Below are positions 63,575-64,000 of a DNA stretch of 64,000 nt, piece after piece. Where the stretch lies: assembly GCF_900607235.1 (NCBI RefSeq), contig NZ_LR027856.1, positions 124,001 through 188,000 of the forward strand. Direction: 5' to 3'. Position numbers and translations under genes: made by a program. This DNA comes from Olivibacter jilunii. Its GTDB lineage: Bacteria > Bacteroidota > Bacteroidia > Sphingobacteriales > Sphingobacteriaceae. The notes below the pieces were generated by a model. It was not told the origin of the DNA and made no database searches. It worked only from the letters and a program-made list of their open reading frames with translations. The first letter of the stretch is position 1, and each line of letters starts with the position of its first letter.

Positions 63575-64000
63575 TTAATACGCTCGAATTTGCGGCAGGA
63601 AATATTCCGGTATGGGTGTGTTTTTCTTGTAAATTTCTTCGGGGGCGTCCAGAATCCAGTGTTGGTGGGAAAAATATCTCCAGGAAGTTGCCGCTAAATC
63701 AACGGTGGGATCAATAAATGGGTAATAGGGGCTACCATTTACGGAAACCATACTTTGCGCAAATACCGAAACTACTTGTCCTCTTTGCTTATATTCCTTT
63801 GCTAAGCGCTGGGCGAATTGCCAAATAGCATCCGGGGCTGTACTGACAAGGTGTAGTTGATGGGGCATTACGTATTCGTTTAACCGAATCTGTTCTTTCT
63901 TACCGGTTTCTTTATTAACAACGTAAAATGTGATCTGCCCGGATTTTCGTCTGAGCATCATACGCCATGCCAGGCGATGGCCTTCTTCCGTCCAGAGTAC
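63575..64000 (-). CDS. HTTM-domain (vitamin K-dependent gamma-carboxylase-like) protein, C-terminal part
   Basis: Partial: the frame is open to the window edge, reading 'LWTEEGHRLAWRMMLRRKSG' from 64000 inward, so an internal ATG at 63961 is not the start. 'WTEEGHR..WRMMLR', 'MPHQLHLVSTAPDAIWQFAQ' (usually 'L-Q-F-A') and 'IDPTVDLAATSWRYFSHQHW' (D-P-x-V-D-L-A) are the C-terminal features of bacterial HTTM proteins. The N-terminal membrane region lies outside. Bacterial function is unknown. Convergent with the preceding gene. Confidence 0.85.
   Translation of the reverse strand, partial: VLWTEEGHRLAWRMMLRRKSGQITFYVVNKETGKKEQIRLNEYVMPHQLHLVSTAPDAIWQFAQRLAKEYKQRGQVVSVFAQSMVSVNGSPYYPFIDPTVDLAATSWRYFSHQHWILDAPEEIYKKNTPIPEYFLPQIRAY

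Noticed and set aside
63575-63961. A complete 128-residue protein starting at 63961
   Set aside because: The frame continues upstream to the window edge with conserved HTTM C-terminal sequence, so it is the end of a longer gene.

Overview
The window looks like a chromosomal segment from a member of the Bacteroidota, most likely family Sphingobacteriaceae (Sphingobacterium, Pedobacter or Olivibacter type). Evidence: two SusC/SusD pairs, an ECF sigma/FecR pair with the DUF4974-type C-terminus, DUF2480, DUF5690, DUF6268 and DinB proteins, few Shine-Dalgarno sequences, and promoters of the TAnnTTTG (-7) type. The assignment comes from gene families only; no 16S or other marker is present.

Layout. 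(1) 0-4.5 kb: RND efflux pump and an outer-membrane protein. (2) 4.5-20 kb: a gene graveyard. Working genes (old yellow enzyme, AraC regulator, sugar-phosphate isomerase-like protein, tautomerase, HSL esterase, amidase, two Crp/Fnr regulators, NmrA protein) alternate with at least nine decayed ones: tyrosine recombinase, hchA, SDR tail, MFS transporter, FMN reductase, IS481 transposase, HxlR regulator, quinone oxidoreductase, amidase, plus a truncated YafQ-like toxin. Many of these handle reactive electrophiles or redox stress. 11.8-15.0 kb is more GC-rich and uses a 50-bp promoter module twice. Two copies of a tRNA-3'-end-plus-terminator sequence flank 17.2-19.4 kb like att scars. (3) 19.6-33.3 kb: housekeeping and accessory single genes (DUF808, DoxX-like, XRE-cupin, GlxA-type AraC, DinB, Gfo/Idh/MocA, DUF4268, 7-heme cytochrome c, beta-helix protein, YjbQ, MFS, AGCS symporter). 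(4) 33.6-40.2 kb: orphan hybrid histidine kinase, type-B carboxylesterase, NADPH-dependent FMN reductase and DUF2480. (5) 40.6-44.8 kb: inositol module - LacI regulator divergent from myo-inositol oxygenase and an SSS symporter, separated by candidate operators and a 145-bp AATAACC-type repeat. (6) 44.9-51.2 kb: sigma/anti-sigma/SusC/SusD. (7) 51.5-61.2 kb: SusC/SusD, Tat-type metallophosphoesterase, TIGR03364-type FAD oxidoreductase, DUF5690 transporter and sorbosone-dehydrogenase-like lipoprotein. I infer this is a locus for uptake and oxidation of a phosphorylated or phosphonate compound, with a striking double palindrome at its second promoter. (8) 61.2-64 kb: a hairpin-bounded repeat-like element, a degenerate BY-kinase-like membrane protein, and the C-terminus of an HTTM (vitamin-K-carboxylase-like) protein running off the right edge.

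The strongest leads for undescribed biology are the 51.5-61.2 kb locus with its operator, the kinase-dead polysaccharide-type protein at 61.8 kb, the duplicated promoter module at 11.68/13.47 kb, the structured leaders at 40.3 and 43.0 kb, and the repeat leader of the inositol oxygenase.
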